Shown here: positions 54,805 through 64,000 of the stretch, piece after piece
How the letters are laid out: every line of letters starts with the position of its first letter
Numbering within the stretch: the first letter of the stretch is position 1
Source of the DNA: Herpomyces periplanetae
Lineage: Eukaryota; Ascomycota; Laboulbeniomycetes; Herpomycetales; Herpomycetaceae
Length of the DNA: 64,000 nt
NCBI GenBank assembly: GCA_009733715.1
Contig: WMKJ01000008.1
Coordinates: 62,001-126,000, forward strand
Direction of reading: 5' to 3'
Position numbers and translations under genes: made by a program
Notes under the pieces: model-generated
The model's database searches: none
What the model saw: only the letters and a program-made list of their open reading frames with translations
Told to the model about the DNA's origin: nothing

Positions 54805-57800
54805 GCTTTGCCAAAGTTCACTAATCACAATTAATATATCTTCAGCTTTAAGATGGTAAAATATTCCACAATCCGAAAACAGCGAATTCAATGACACGAT
54901 AATGAGAAGGTCAGGATGAAGATTATAAACGTGCGATGTTATGGTAAATGAGGAGGGAAAACAAATGTTTCCCAAAAGTACTAAGAGTCGCGCCCACAGT
55001 TCCGCTTAATGTACTCCTAGGAGGTGCATCGTCCGGTACACAGTGCAAACGTTGTAGATTGTGTGTGCGTGTGCGTGTACGTGTGTGCGCGTGGTAAAAG
55101 TGGAATGCTAATAGGTGGTCCGTTCACTGGTTAAAAGAAAGAAATGGATCACGTTAATAGTTACGAGGATTAAACGAAGGAATGGAGCTAAGGCGTAGTA
55201 AAATGGTTTAAACAGCGCGTAATTGGTGAAAAGAGGACGCGACGAAAGATAAATGGATAATTGAGAGTAGATCGAGACGCGTAAATAGGAGAAAGTACTC
55301 AAGTTAGGAGTCCAAGGGGGAATTTTAATGGACTTAAAGATTTTTGCAAAGAAAATATGAAAGGGTATAGAGAAAAAGCTATCGACAGCACGATAACGAA
55401 GGTGAATAAAGTTGTTCGAGATGTCTTCCCGTTTTCCTCCGAAATCGCGCTACCGTATTATCAGTAACCGTTGACTCGGCTTGAATATCGGCTTTGTTAA
55501 CACGGCGTGCTACTTTCGCCTTTATTATCCTTCGGTATGTTTCAGATTCGAAGGATTCCCGAATTCCAACCTTTTTTTAAAACTCGATCCCGATTAAAAA
55601 TCTCGTTCCCGATTTAAATATTCCGATACGATCAGTTCCGAGGCAGTTCTATTTTTGGGAACAGTAAGTCGGAATTGAATTGCATGAGGAGGATTTTTTT
55701 CGGCGTGCCGATGGGAACCCGACTTGGCTTCACTGTCGGTGTCATAATTTATGAAATTTTACGTTTACCATTATTTTTAGTTTCCGTTGTATAAGGCCAA
55801 ATTCTTATTTGAAGTTTTGTTGTTCTACATATTTGTGCGTCTGTTTTCACTATGGCTATCATATTTACATTTGATTCTACTATTACTCTTACTCTTGCGT
55901 TTTTTTTGCTTCCCTTTGCTTTACCATCCCCTCGATTAACCTGTCTATTGTTCTAAAACTTACTCGCTACCCCCTGCTACATTGTTAATTTTGGATTGAT
56001 CCATGCATTATTTGTTAAATCCAGCATTGAACTATATTATATTGTTTAATTTAATCTCCTTGCGTAGTAATGGATTGCACTACTTTTTCATGTATATTGC
56101 CGTATTTCCGAGTATAATGGTATCATTTATCTCGTAAATACGGTCTTTTCCCCTCAACGTTCCTGCGTGCCCATCCAATCAAGTTTCTTTGTACACGAAT
56201 TGCTGTAATCTATGCTCTACACTGTTAACTCACTAGTTAATCATAACATACCTTGCACCTGCTCATACGCACTAAACATTCTGCGTTATCCTCGTCTCCA
56301 TACTTCCCTTACAGTTTTCCACGTTAGTCAACTACATTAGAACTCTTTGAAAATTAGGACAAATTTTGTTTACCCGTAATAATTATCTATCCTTTCTCGA
56401 GTGTACTCGGTCCAGTATTCATACTGTGGAGTCATGTGCTCGAAAATGGTGTTTGGATAATAACTTTTGACATGATGAGTGCTTTTATGCACTGCATCAA
56501 AATAATAATGGAAGTTACCCATGTACTAATTTGAATGTGCCGTTGTTGTGTCGTGATGTTGCTCTAAGTTTATTTGTAACTGATTTGGTGAGGTATGGAA
56601 AATTATTAAATGGTAAGTTCTGATGTTTTCAAGTCCGGTTATTTTTTGGTCAATTTGTTCGTACGGTCAGTGGCCCTAATTCTTTCAGGGTTCTATACGT
56701 ATCGATTGCTTTTAATTTAATTTTCCCAAAGCTTTATAATTTGTAGTTGTCATTAACGTATATTATGGTTTTGTTCACGAAATTTTAGCAAAGTGAAACT
56801 TGTCCGGCACAATATGAATAGGTATACTTAAAAGTTAAGTACAATTAAATATTGTATAACACCGGTAAATTTAAACGGAGCAAGAAAACTATGGAAAGCT
56901 GGGATTAGAATATGCTGAAATAAATTATTCATTTGGCAGTAGAGAGTAACAGTGAGTCAAGGATGGGGTAGAAGATGAAATAATTGTTAGATATAGCATA
57001 GACTAAAGTGAAAGAGTTTACAATAGTGATGATAAACTGATATAGTTTACTTGGATTGATTGGTATAGTCGAGATTGATTAAGGCTATTATTGTTACTAT
57101 TGCTTTTACTAGTACTGTTATAATAGCAACTACAATTATGCCACTGTATAATAGAAGGTAGCTTTAAAGTTTAGCCGAGTACAGAATATATACAACAATA
57201 AGGAAACACATTTACCCGGCCCGGCAACATAATGTATAAAGGTATTAAGAGTAACGTAATTATATTCGCAGTTGTTCATATACCACATCCACACACTTGT
57301 TTACGTATAAATTGATACACCAATGCATCTATATATATATATACATGCAAAAATGCCTCTATATCTACACACAACAGCACCAAGTCAGAGCTTAACTTGT
57401 TCTTACTCTCGCGCCCACATTCCCCACACTCCTCTACACCAAGTGTATAGGCCTTACTTCACACGTGACTACGGAATTCGCAAAATTGATGATTAGTGAC
57501 GATCTTGTTTCAAGGTATTAGAATCTTGGATATTTCAACTTAACGGATTTTAATTTTAAAATATTCCAAGGGACTTTTTTTTCTCGCATGTTAAAAATAA
57601 GTTAAAACTAAGACTAATCCAATACCATTTTAAAAACTTGTCTATACTATACAAAGTTTTCTACTTGGGCGCTCCAACGCGCCAGTGAATGTTCAATATA
57701 TTCCATAAACAATCAAAGGTTAAAAATTTTAATATTTCGTGTTCTACTTCACTTGTGTAGCTTTATTTATGTATATTCCAATTGATAAATTTTCACTAAC

Positions 57801-57864
57801 ATTTTAACATGAACTTTCTCTGTAAACCTTACCAACATTCCCCCCAATTATTCAAGTAACAGAA
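54805..57864. other. 3.1-kb gene-free region
   Basis: Contains the promoter of the Whi5/Nrm1-like gene, with a GT-rich run at about 55058-55092 and an ACGCGT at 55277-55282. A stretch around 55577-55635 repeats a CTCG-TCCCGATT-like unit twice. TA runs occur near 57330. No gene or RNA was recognised. Confidence 0.5.
55277..55282. promoter_or_regulatory. MluI cell-cycle-type box ACGCGT
   Basis: A single consensus MBF site upstream of the Whi5/Nrm1-like gene. Known Nrm1 genes in yeasts are MBF targets; function here is inferred. Confidence 0.35.
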
Positions 57865-59137
57865 ATGTCACCATTTCGAGTTATTACCAATTTTTGCAGC
57901 GGAACTACTACAGAATCAGCTTTTCCACCTCTACCTTCACCTTCTCATTCAACAAACTCTTATACATCCCCATGCTACTTTGTTTCAAGATCAACACCTG
58001 GTTCCCTATGTTTCACTCATTCATCTTCGCAAGTTCGTTCATCCTATGAATATCCTTCTCAAACTTGTTTTTCTTCATGTCACTCCCCACCGTCATTTAT
58101 TCATACACCAAACAAATTCAACGTATCTTCACCAAACCTTACGCACCACACTTCAAATTTACCATCCCACGTAAGTAACTCTCTCCTCATACCATACCAA
58201 TAAAATATTACTTCGTCGAACTTCATATTAATCTTAATAGATTCCAAAATTGGATATCGAGTTATGGGAAAACTTACCTTCACAATGCTGCACCCCAAAA
58301 AACAAATTGACATTACCAGATCGTTCAACTGAGCCCACTTGGGAGCGCTCCCGTCATATCGACGCACAATTACTCACCCATAAATTTGGCCTTGGTATCC
58401 AATCGTCACCAACGGGTCATTGGCGCTCTCATAAGCATACCCATTCTCAATCTCATGCAACTTCCCATACTCATGCAACTTCTCACGGACGCATCCATTC
58501 GCATTCGCAATCTCATTCTCATCCTACACGCCATAAATTAAGCCAAACTAAGCCTTCATTATTCTGCGGCAACACCAACCGACATAAAGCAAGCGGAGAA
58601 GATGCTCAACGAGCAGGCATACCTCTGTGTTACTCTTTCAAGTACTGGGATCCCCGTGAAAGACCTATTACACTACTCGGAAATGTATTTGACGCTAATT
58701 CCCTAGGAAAATGGATATATGATTGGGCTGTTTATCGATTTGGCGCAGGTACACCCTTGGCAGATGTTGCGGGTGACTTTTGGCTATTACTTATACAATT
58801 AGCCGGAAAAGTCAAATGCGCCGATTCTTGTCTACAAAAAGTTCGTAAAGAACGAGATCATGAACTCATCGAAGAATTCCTTGAAAGTGGTAATCGATTA
58901 TGGGCAAGGTTTAAACTTTTACTTAAATCTTGTGAGGATTGTGTAAAACATTCCGAAGCTTCTTCAATAAAAGCCGGTAATAATTGGAGAAAACGTGCTG
59001 GAATCTCTGTCGTGGAATGTATGTTCGATCGCGACGGTGAACTAGACCGAATGGAGAAATTAATGAGCTCCATTAGATTGTGGGGGATGCGTTTTGATGC
59101 TAACTGCGATGAAATTCTCCGTGCAGCCCTTATTTAA
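57865..59137 (+). CDS. Conserved filamentous-fungal protein (annotated elsewhere as gp1-like), function unknown
   Basis: Two exons, 57865-58170 and 58241-59137, giving 400 residues; the 70-bp GTAAGT...TAG intron is at phase 0. The N-terminal third is Ser/Thr/Pro-rich, followed by a His/Ser stretch made of SHxHSQ-type units (about residues 160-190). The ordered C-terminal domain begins at GIPLCYSFKYWDP and includes ITLLGNVFDANSLGKWIYDW, ADVAGDFWLLLIQLAGKVK, LIEEFLESGNRLWARFKLLL and SSIRLWGMRFDANCDEILR. That helical domain is one I recall from many filamentous ascomycetes, where database names such as vegetative cell wall protein gp1 come only from the Pro-rich part and are misleading. No signal peptide is visible, so a wall location is unlikely. 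Confidence 0.75.
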
Positions 59138-60615
59138 CCAAATGTATAATCTTCACTATGTATTAAAGGTGTGAAACCATTCTGTTAGCCCTACGAGATA
59201 TATGAATGTTGTTTAAATCTTTTTGGCCAAAGAATTCATTTTCCCTTTGAAACAATAAATGTATCTTTCTTAATTTCTTTACCTTTGGTATATCTACCCA
59301 ATTGATTCTGTGTATTCGTATTCCATTGATTCCAAATTGCCTTCTATTCTTCATCCCAAAATTACCAAAACAAGTAACCAAACATCCCAACTTGCAACTA
59401 ATCCCGTGCCGGACCGGAAAAATCTTTTCCATCCCACTTTCCACCAATCAAACGCTTTTCGCTTAGCTCAACGCCATGTCCCACTTTGTCAATTACATAA
59501 TCATTATGTTTGATAAATATAAACCAAACAATTATAAGAGCTTTCGTAACCTAAATAGTGTGTAAGGTGGTAATTATGTCTATTTTATGTTCTAAATTTT
59601 ATCTTTCTCCGGAATTTGTTCCTATATTCTCCTCAAGACTAATACTGTATATCTGATGTGGAAAAATTCAAATTCACTAATATAATTGTCTTTTGAATTT
59701 CAAATCATATGCTTTCATGAAATATTTCATACGGGTAACCTTCAATATGGAATTTGTTACACTTCTCATTAGGACATCATTTTCATTTCTACTACCACGT
59801 ATAACACAGGGTTAAGATGATCCAGGTGTAAATCATTTATTCTAGAATTCACATCGAATAAAATGTGGAAACCCTGCCCATCTCAAATCCATGAATTATC
59901 CATCTAACCGTGGATCCTAAACCCTCACGTCAATTATTTCACTGCACCAACACTTTTCTTGTTATTTACCCCACCACGTAATGGGGGAAACCTCCGCGGA
60001 TAAACATTTTACCCAGCAAACTTGACATAGCCGATTGGGCAGCTGACCTTGCTAATTCAATATAAGCACTTGGTGCATGATTTACTTTATTTGGTGATTT
60101 GTTTTACACTTCAGTGACCCTTAATTACAACTTTGACCTCCTTCACAACTATACACATATCCTCCACACTAGAAACTTAACTAACTAGGTATGGTCTCCC
60201 CGCTAACCAATACGTGAAATCTTCCATAATTAAGCTCAGTTTGACTGTCTAGTTCAATTATCACCTACACTTTACATCTCATTGAATTCAGTCGCCAAGT
60301 TAGTCGACCCATCTGGTAATCCGACTTCCTTGTTGTATAGTATCACCAAACACTAACAGCTGTTTTCCATTTTCTTGTTTAATTCTGACCCTGAAATGAC
60401 ATGAAAGGCTAGCTAACAAGTATTGGTAGAGCTATTCATCTCGTTTTCGTCTATTTCCTCATACCCCCCACCCTCTTTACTCCTTGCAAATATTTATTTT
60501 ATCCCTCATATACTAATTTGTCCACCTTGAACTTTTCCTCCATCATCCCCTTTCAAATAACTTTTATTACAGCGAAGTTTGCCATATATTTAATCACCTT
60601 TTAACTTTCGTTTCA
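59138..60615. other. Intergenic region before IPK1
   Basis: AT-rich then pyrimidine-rich DNA of 1.5 kb. No supported gene on either strand. Confidence 0.5.
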
Positions 60616-62181
60616 ATGTCTTTTGACAGTTCTTCGCTCCCAAAAAATTCATCAACTATTCTATCAGTTCCCTCCTCTAAGCACCCCAGTGTTCTAGTGC
60701 ACGTTATTCAAGCTCAAGAATCTTCGGATAATATCAATAACACATCTCCAAGGGATTTTTCATTTGTACTGGAATCCTATACTTCCTCCTTGCGCGCCCC
60801 ATTGATCCGGTTGGAATATTTCACAGAAGGAGGAGCAAATATCTTGTTTCGTATTCAACCAGTATGTGGCCATAATAAACTTCCATGGTCATCAGGCATA
60901 CCTCATGATCATTTCAGTCAAAAACTGCTACGTTTACGCAAGGATTTGCAATATTTCACCTCCAAGGTCACATGTGACGAAGCTTCACAACCCCCAATTA
61001 AGCTAATGCATAATCATAATCTGATCAATCATGTTGAAGACTCAACTGTTGGGCTTTTCACTTATGTCAAACGTCAAGTCGAACCTAAACTCTCCAGTCG
61101 ATGGATACTACCCCTCACCATGGTCAAGCTATCATCTTCTGTTTTAGTGGACTGCAACAAATTACTACATCGGCTTGAACAATCGAATTTACGCCCCTCA
61201 TCACGATGTCACAAATACTTGGATGAAAATGAGCAATTCGGCTTAATTATCGAGCACATGGGCTTACGTGGTTGGGGTTTTCCACACAATAAAAGTATAT
61301 CAAAGGTGTCATCATTTTCTGTGCCGTCCACCGAAACCACACAATCATCCACTATTATATCTTATTTCACCTTTCAATTCAAACCTAAGTGGCTTGTTCA
61401 ATCCCCAAATGCACCACACAATGCCATTCGATGTCGTACTTGTGCCTTATCAGCCATGCGATCCTCTTCTACCGATACTGTCGATGCTTCCACTGTGAGT
61501 TGCCCATTAGCACTGTTAAGTGATTCTCGCAGTATAGTCTTCCGCCAAGTTGAAAAAATCGCTCGAGCTCATGGACTATTTGGAACCGCTTTATTCGACG
61601 ATCCTACTAAATTCTCCTTCACCGATAAAATTGTATATGAATTGCGACAATTGATTTTAAACGTTCTAACCGAATTTTTATATAACGGAATCGGTCGTCA
61701 GATGTTACTCGACATATGCCAACTTCAGGCATCCCTCGATCCCTTTGGTGTTCTCAAATTCACGTCCCCTCTGCCACACAATCCCACTTCTGTTAAGAGT
61801 GAGACAGAATTCTCTGAATCCACTTCTAATACTCTTCAAACCAAGGACTTCCTTCCCGCTTTTTCCTTGGCCACACCACCTCAGATATCTAATGCTTTTA
61901 GCCTCGCTAAATCCCTAGACGATTTACAACTCGCCATGACTCTGCGAGATTGTTCCTTATTCGTTCGTGTTGCCGTTAAATTTTCCTTCGACGGAACGAA
62001 ATATATTCCATCTTTATCGGATTCCCCCCCCTTCATTGATGCTGCGTACCTGGCCGACCTGGATTGTAAATGTGTTTGTCGCAAATTAAACTACTGGGCC
62101 CGAGTAGAGCAGGAACTTTATGATGGTTGTTGGTACTCACGTCCTCTTAAATCTTGCGAATGCATCCTTTCCCCAGTTTGA
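60616..62181 (+). CDS. ipk1: Inositol-pentakisphosphate 2-kinase Ipk1
   Basis: A single exon of 521 residues. Family landmarks appear in order: EGGANILFRI (71-80, the nucleotide-binding start), KLLRLRKD (103-110), FKPKWLVQSPNAP (255-267; the family motif is usually EIKPKW, here QFKPKW), the Cys-rich RCRTCALSAMR (272-282), MTLRDCSLF (441-449) and a C-terminal segment with DLDCK and the NYWARVEQELYDGCWY helix. Ipk1 phosphorylates the 2-position of inositol pentakisphosphate to make IP6, which supports mRNA export and feeds the pyrophosphate inositol pathway. Length is within the fungal range. The Gln-for-Glu and Phe-for-Ile changes in the signature are worth noting but the Lys-Pro-Lys core is kept. 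Convergent with the GH17 gene 230 bp downstream. Confidence 0.9.
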   Translation: MSFDSSSLPKNSSTILSVPSSKHPSVLVHVIQAQESSDNINNTSPRDFSFVLESYTSSLRAPLIRLEYFTEGGANILFRIQPVCGHNKLPWSSGIPHDHFSQKLLRLRKDLQYFTSKVTCDEASQPPIKLMHNHNLINHVEDSTVGLFTYVKRQVEPKLSSRWILPLTMVKLSSSVLVDCNKLLHRLEQSNLRPSSRCHKYLDENEQFGLIIEHMGLRGWGFPHNKSISKVSSFSVPSTETTQSSTIISYFTFQFKPKWLVQSPNAPHNAIRCRTCALSAMRSSSTDTVDASTVSCPLALLSDSRSIVFRQVEKIARAHGLFGTALFDDPTKFSFTDKIVYELRQLILNVLTEFLYNGIGRQMLLDICQLQASLDPFGVLKFTSPLPHNPTSVKSETEFSESTSNTLQTKDFLPAFSLATPPQISNAFSLAKSLDDLQLAMTLRDCSLFVRVAVKFSFDGTKYIPSLSDSPPFIDAAYLADLDCKCVCRKLNYWARVEQELYDGCWYSRPLKSCECILSPV

Positions 62182-62411
62182 CCTTCCATCCCAATTTCTA
62201 ATGCATCAACGTCTTCATTATCGACGTCCAAATATGATCAGCTATATCCAAAGTTCATACAACTGCCGTTTTTACCCGCTGCCTCGTCAAATTTGCCGCT
62301 TCGAATCATGTAATATGTGCGCACATGCTTCGATACTTTTTGATAATCAACTTTTATCTTTGGAACGATTTACTATTCAAACCCCCTCACGGTTTGTTCT
62401 CCCTCAGATCA

Positions 62412-64000
62412 TCATACTCTGCGTCCGTTACATTCTGGTATTTCAATGCCCTTCTTTAAGTTACGATTCACGTCGAATATCCCCCATTTATCCTCGTATG
62501 CTTTTCCAGGTCTGTTAAACCTAATTTTCCACGGCTCATCAAACGCTTCAAACCAAAAATACTGAGTTGAGTTATTCAATGCTGTACACAACCAATCTTT
62601 CATAAACCGATTCATCTGGGCAATTCCTGCAATAGCTGCTTCACCTGATTTTATCTTATCTTTGGGACAACTTTTCAACGGCGAACAATCACTTCCCCCA
62701 CCACTCGGCCATCCCAGTTCAGATATTATTTGTCTTTTATTTGCATCGTTCACCGTGAATAACTTAACATGTTCTTTCCAAAATGTCCACGTCCATGACG
62801 CCGCATCTTCGACTTTAACGCCTCCAAAGAACGGGTGGATATTCGACATAACCACATCGACAAACCTTGTTAATGCTGCCGACCAATTTGATCCTATTTC
62901 CGATGTGGCTACAGGTAAATTGATTCCTCGAGCCGTTAAGTTTTTCCTAACCTGAGTTAACATATTGCCTAATTCTCCTTCAGTCATGTCTTTGCGAAAT
63001 AGAATTTCATTTCCAATCACAATGCCGTCAAGTTGTCGAGTGTCATAATTCTCCAAAACTTCGTACATTTGCCGTAGCTGCCGTTCATTAGTTGTTTTAT
63101 TTGAATCAAGCCATACCCCCATCCACAATCTCATATCTTTTTGCAATCCTAACCGATCTATTGCGTTTATCACCATTTGAGTTTGGTTACAGTCGGTACC
63201 GTATAGTCTTATACGTTTTGTTAACCGTGATAATATGGCTACGTCTCTGGTGACGTTATTCTGGCTAGGCCTATACGTTAAACATTCAGGATATTGAGCA
63301 TTTATCGGAGTGTAATCGATTCCTGCAAACACTCGTTTCAATTGTTTGTTGTTCATTAAATCTATTATCTCTTTGGAATCCTTGGTTAAATAGCCTTTAC
63401 GTTCATCCTCTGCAGCAGATACTCCGAAGTTTCGACGAGATTTTCCCTTTTGGGAACCAATTATACCTCCTATCGTACCAATGATTACCACTAACATTAT
63501 CAGAAAGACGAGTGACCCCGCAATTAGAAGTTTTTTGCCCTTTTTAAAATTTCTCCGTCTTCGGGACGCTCGCTCATCAAATCCCTTTGCTTCACTAATT
63601 AGCCCACCATTGCCGTTTGGTCTCATTCTTCCTAGCAAGCTTCCTCTACCGGCCATGTTGACGATATCTGAAGAAGCGCCACCACCGCTTTGTTCCTTTG
63701 ATCTACCGACACTTAATATGGACTTTCTCACCGTACTGGCAACTTCTAGTCCATCATCCCCATCGTCCTCAATTGAGTTAGGATCAAGTACCTCCACGTG
63801 AGCAGTACGTGGATCCATTAAACTCGAGTGTCTAAATGGGTTACTCGAATATCCTACGGGATGAGCATTGTATATTTTTTCTGTTCCGCCACCGTTTAAT
63901 AAGTATTGACTTGATCGCGAACTAAGGCCAGGACTATGGGTAATTCCACTTGCAGCTTCGAAAAGAGAGTATGATGATGCCTTATTTTGTTTTGAGAGAT
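62412..64000 (-). CDS. Membrane-anchored GH17 endo-1,3-beta-glucanase (BtgC-like), 5' end outside window
   Basis: The frame is open from the right edge to a stop at 62412 (about 529 residues present). An ATG at 63818 is probably internal, because the open, Ser/Gly/Asn-rich sequence before it resembles the long cytosolic N-termini of BtgC-type proteins. Order: disordered cytosolic part, a RASRRRRNFKKGKK basic stop-transfer patch, a membrane helix (LLIAGSLVFLIMLVVIIG), a short linker, then the GH17 barrel. The barrel contains FAGIDYTPINAQYPEC, RLYGTDCNQT, the acid/base Glu in VIGNEILFR, SNIHPFF, the nucleophile Glu in ISELGWPSGGG and FDEPWK near the end. This type II layout matches Aspergillus BtgC, which remodels cell-wall beta-1,3-glucan at the plasma membrane. 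Confidence 0.93.
   Translation of the reverse strand, partial: LSKQNKASSYSLFEAASGITHSPGLSSRSSQYLLNGGGTEKIYNAHPVGYSSNPFRHSSLMDPRTAHVEVLDPNSIEDDGDDGLEVASTVRKSILSVGRSKEQSGGGASSDIVNMAGRGSLLGRMRPNGNGGLISEAKGFDERASRRRRNFKKGKKLLIAGSLVFLIMLVVIIGTIGGIIGSQKGKSRRNFGVSAAEDERKGYLTKDSKEIIDLMNNKQLKRVFAGIDYTPINAQYPECLTYRPSQNNVTRDVAILSRLTKRIRLYGTDCNQTQMVINAIDRLGLQKDMRLWMGVWLDSNKTTNERQLRQMYEVLENYDTRQLDGIVIGNEILFRKDMTEGELGNMLTQVRKNLTARGINLPVATSEIGSNWSAALTRFVDVVMSNIHPFFGGVKVEDAASWTWTFWKEHVKLFTVNDANKRQIISELGWPSGGGSDCSPLKSCPKDKIKSGEAAIAGIAQMNRFMKDWLCTALNNSTQYFWFEAFDEPWKIRFNRPGKAYEDKWGIFDVNRNLKKGIEIPECNGRRV

Overview
This window is nuclear DNA from a fungus. Genes have short spliceosomal introns with GTAAGT/GTACGT-type donors, and intergenic DNA is AT-rich and often kilobases long. 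The protein set points to an ascomycete, most likely a filamentous one (Pezizomycotina-like): a Ppo-type fatty-acid dioxygenase fusion, an AreA/NIT2-type GATA factor, an Agd3-type polysaccharide deacetylase, a membrane-anchored GH17 glucanase of the BtgC type, Erg27, the DASH subunit Hsk3, a SEACAT subunit and a Whi5/Nrm1-like repressor. I could not place it more closely. No rRNA, tRNA, CRISPR array, virus-like element or clear transposon was recognised.

Layout, left to right. 1-1948: no gene. 1949-9569: ppo-type oxygenase (+), hsk3 (-) divergent from mrs2 (+), and a dienelactone hydrolase (+). 9570-12362: gene-poor, with a strong hairpin. 12363-14142: erg27 (+). 17916-20279: areA-like GATA factor (+) behind a very pyrimidine-rich leader. 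21092-21940: small spliced gene for a secreted protein of unknown function. 22270-24006 (-): unknown membrane-anchored protein. 24552-25457 (+): Rqt4/TRIP4-type zinc finger protein. 25653-27389 (-): Zn2Cys6 transcription factor. 28847-31961 (-): tyw3 and a WDR59/Sea3-type beta-propeller. 32459-33364 (+): ubc13. 34618-36909 (-): agd3-like deacetylase. 36910-41113: gene-free, low-complexity DNA with a hexamer array. 41114-43616 (-): CTP synthase in six exons. 45034-47294: a small conserved protein (+) and a Pex11-family protein (-). 48285-49860 (+): decayed hydroxyacid-oxoacid transhydrogenase. 50094-52147: PHF5A/Rds3 (-) and a pinin-like protein (+), both splicing proteins, divergently arranged. 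53149-54804 (-): Whi5/Nrm1-like protein. 57865-59137 (+): conserved fungal protein. 60616-62181 (+): IPK1. 62412-64000 (-): GH17 glucanase running off the right edge.

These are mostly housekeeping genes without operon or cluster logic. Themes that recur are splicing (PHF5A, pinin), cell-cycle control (Hsk3, Whi5/Nrm1-like, MluI-type boxes), nutrient sensing (AreA, Sea3) and wall or matrix polysaccharide (Agd3, GH17). I reconstructed most multi-exon genes by matching conserved protein order, splice signals and reading phase.

Most interesting observations: a probable AT-AC intron in the CTP synthase gene; a Ppo enzyme whose P450 half has Ser where the haem-binding Cys should be; a Sea3/WDR59 gene reduced to its propeller; a transhydrogenase gene in mid-decay; paired inverted repeats in a ubc13 intron; and two related intergenic hairpins. 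I found no convincing new multi-gene system.
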